Source: Anaeromyces robustus (taxonomy: Eukaryota > Neocallimastigomycota > Neocallimastigomycetes > Neocallimastigales > Neocallimastigaceae). Taken from it: 64,000 nt of DNA. Under the pieces are notes generated by a model that was given only the letters and a program-made list of their open reading frames with translations, had not been told where the DNA came from and searched no databases. The stretch covers positions 211,938 to 275,937 of the forward strand of contig MCFG01000041.1 of assembly GCA_002104895.1 (NCBI GenBank), written 5' to 3'. A program made the position numbers and the translations under genes. Below, piece after piece: positions 63,408-64,000 of the stretch (its first letter is position 1; every line of letters starts with the position of its first letter).

Positions 63408-63574
63408 TAATAAAGTCGTATAATAAATTATATATATAATTTATTATATAACTTTATTACAGCATCTAAACTCATATCCAAAAAGATATATCATGTTTAT
63501 AAATATCTGTTTTTGGTTATGAATAATACAATAATGATATGAATGATGAAAAATGGTATGAATTTAGATGTTGT
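63408..63574. repeat. Two adjacent inverted repeats
   Basis: A near-perfect palindrome (63408-63457, TATAATAAATTATATA half) is followed by imperfect arms at about 63461-63481 and 63554-63574 (CAGCATCTAAACTCATA versus TATGAATTTAGATGTTG). A smaller fold-back lies at about 63287-63320. Confidence 0.75.
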
Positions 63575-63621
63575 AAAAATTCTGACGATGAAATATAATA
63601 TAATCAATATTTAAAACAAAT

Positions 63622-63623
63622 AT

Positions 63624-63674
<51 letters not shown>

Positions 63675-63680
63675 TTTTAT
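63622..63680. repeat. ATTT microsatellite
   Basis: About 14 ATTT units. Confidence 0.95.
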
Positions 63681-64000
63681 TTAATAATTTTATGAATAAT
63701 TTTTTATATTTTATATATTATTTTTATATGTAACAAAATTATGTTGACAATTTTTTCCACAAGGATAATATTAATACGTAGTCATTTATTTATTTTATTA
63801 TATACTATATAGAAAAAGAAAGAATAAAAGAAAAACTTAAGTATAAAAAATAGGAACAAAAAACTATGTTTGTATGTATATATAAAATATTCAATATTAA
63901 TTAATTCTGAATTTATAATACTCTTATGACATTATATGATAAATATATATATATATTATATTATAAATAATTTTAATTATTAAAATAGAGTTCGAATAAA

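Larger units (their letters stand above)
60904..64000. other. Gene-free AT-rich region to the window end
   Basis: It contains the 5' flank of the mannosyltransferase gene, then T and A runs, AAAT patches (62251-62410), an ATTT array (63622-63680) and paired fold-backs near 63285-63580. A slightly less AT-rich patch at 62690-62770 has no usable frame. No gene is supported. Confidence 0.75.

Overview
The window is a very AT-rich eukaryotic chromosome segment from an anaerobic gut fungus (Neocallimastigomycota, the Piromyces/Neocallimastix/Orpinomyces/Anaeromyces group). The evidence is a xylose isomerase and a xylulokinase that closely match the Piromyces-type bacterial-pathway enzymes as I remember them, fungal (CBM10-type) dockerins on two secreted carbohydrate-active enzymes, GT-AG introns, and gene islands in a sea of A/T tracts and AAAT, ATT and ATTTT microsatellites. 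The genus cannot be fixed from sequence alone.

Layout. 3.2-10.6 kb: xylulokinase (xylB) and xylose isomerase (xylA), both + strand, intronless, separated by 4.6 kb without genes. 16.4-18.5 kb: a diverged tandem duplication followed by a two-exon gene for a small cysteine-rich single-pass membrane protein. 18.95-21.0 kb: a decayed LINE-type reverse transcriptase on the - strand. 22.1-27.0 kb: an 18-exon GH9 cellulase gene (- strand) with three N-terminal dockerins, whose reading frame I rebuilt; it includes a 7-nt microexon. 31.0-31.3 kb: another possible retroelement fragment. 32.3-33.8 kb: a secreted alpha/beta-hydrolase (- strand). 39.3-39.9 kb: a 510-bp GC-richer insertion flanked by a perfect 15-bp target-site duplication. 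40-47.8 kb: microsatellites and inverted repeats. 47.9-52.1 kb: a very large cellulosomal enzyme with two dockerins, four tandem GH11 xylanase domains and a CE4 esterase. 55.8-57.7 kb: a subtilisin-like protease, followed by a decayed chitin-binding (CBM18-like) domain. 58.2 kb: a perfect 78-bp palindrome. 59.3-60.9 kb: an MNN1-type mannosyltransferase (- strand).

How the genes fit together. Several genes describe one route of plant cell-wall use. The GH11x4-CE4 enzyme and the GH9 cellulase would act outside the cell on dockerin-assembled complexes, with the secreted hydrolase possibly assisting. Xylose is then isomerised by XylA and phosphorylated by XylB to xylulose 5-phosphate in the cytosol. 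The protease and mannosyltransferase belong to the secretory pathway or cell surface. Intronless, bacterial-looking genes (xylA, xylB, the alpha/beta-hydrolase) sit beside the intron-dense GH9 gene. Much of the noncoding DNA shows nothing beyond A/T-rich low-complexity sequence.
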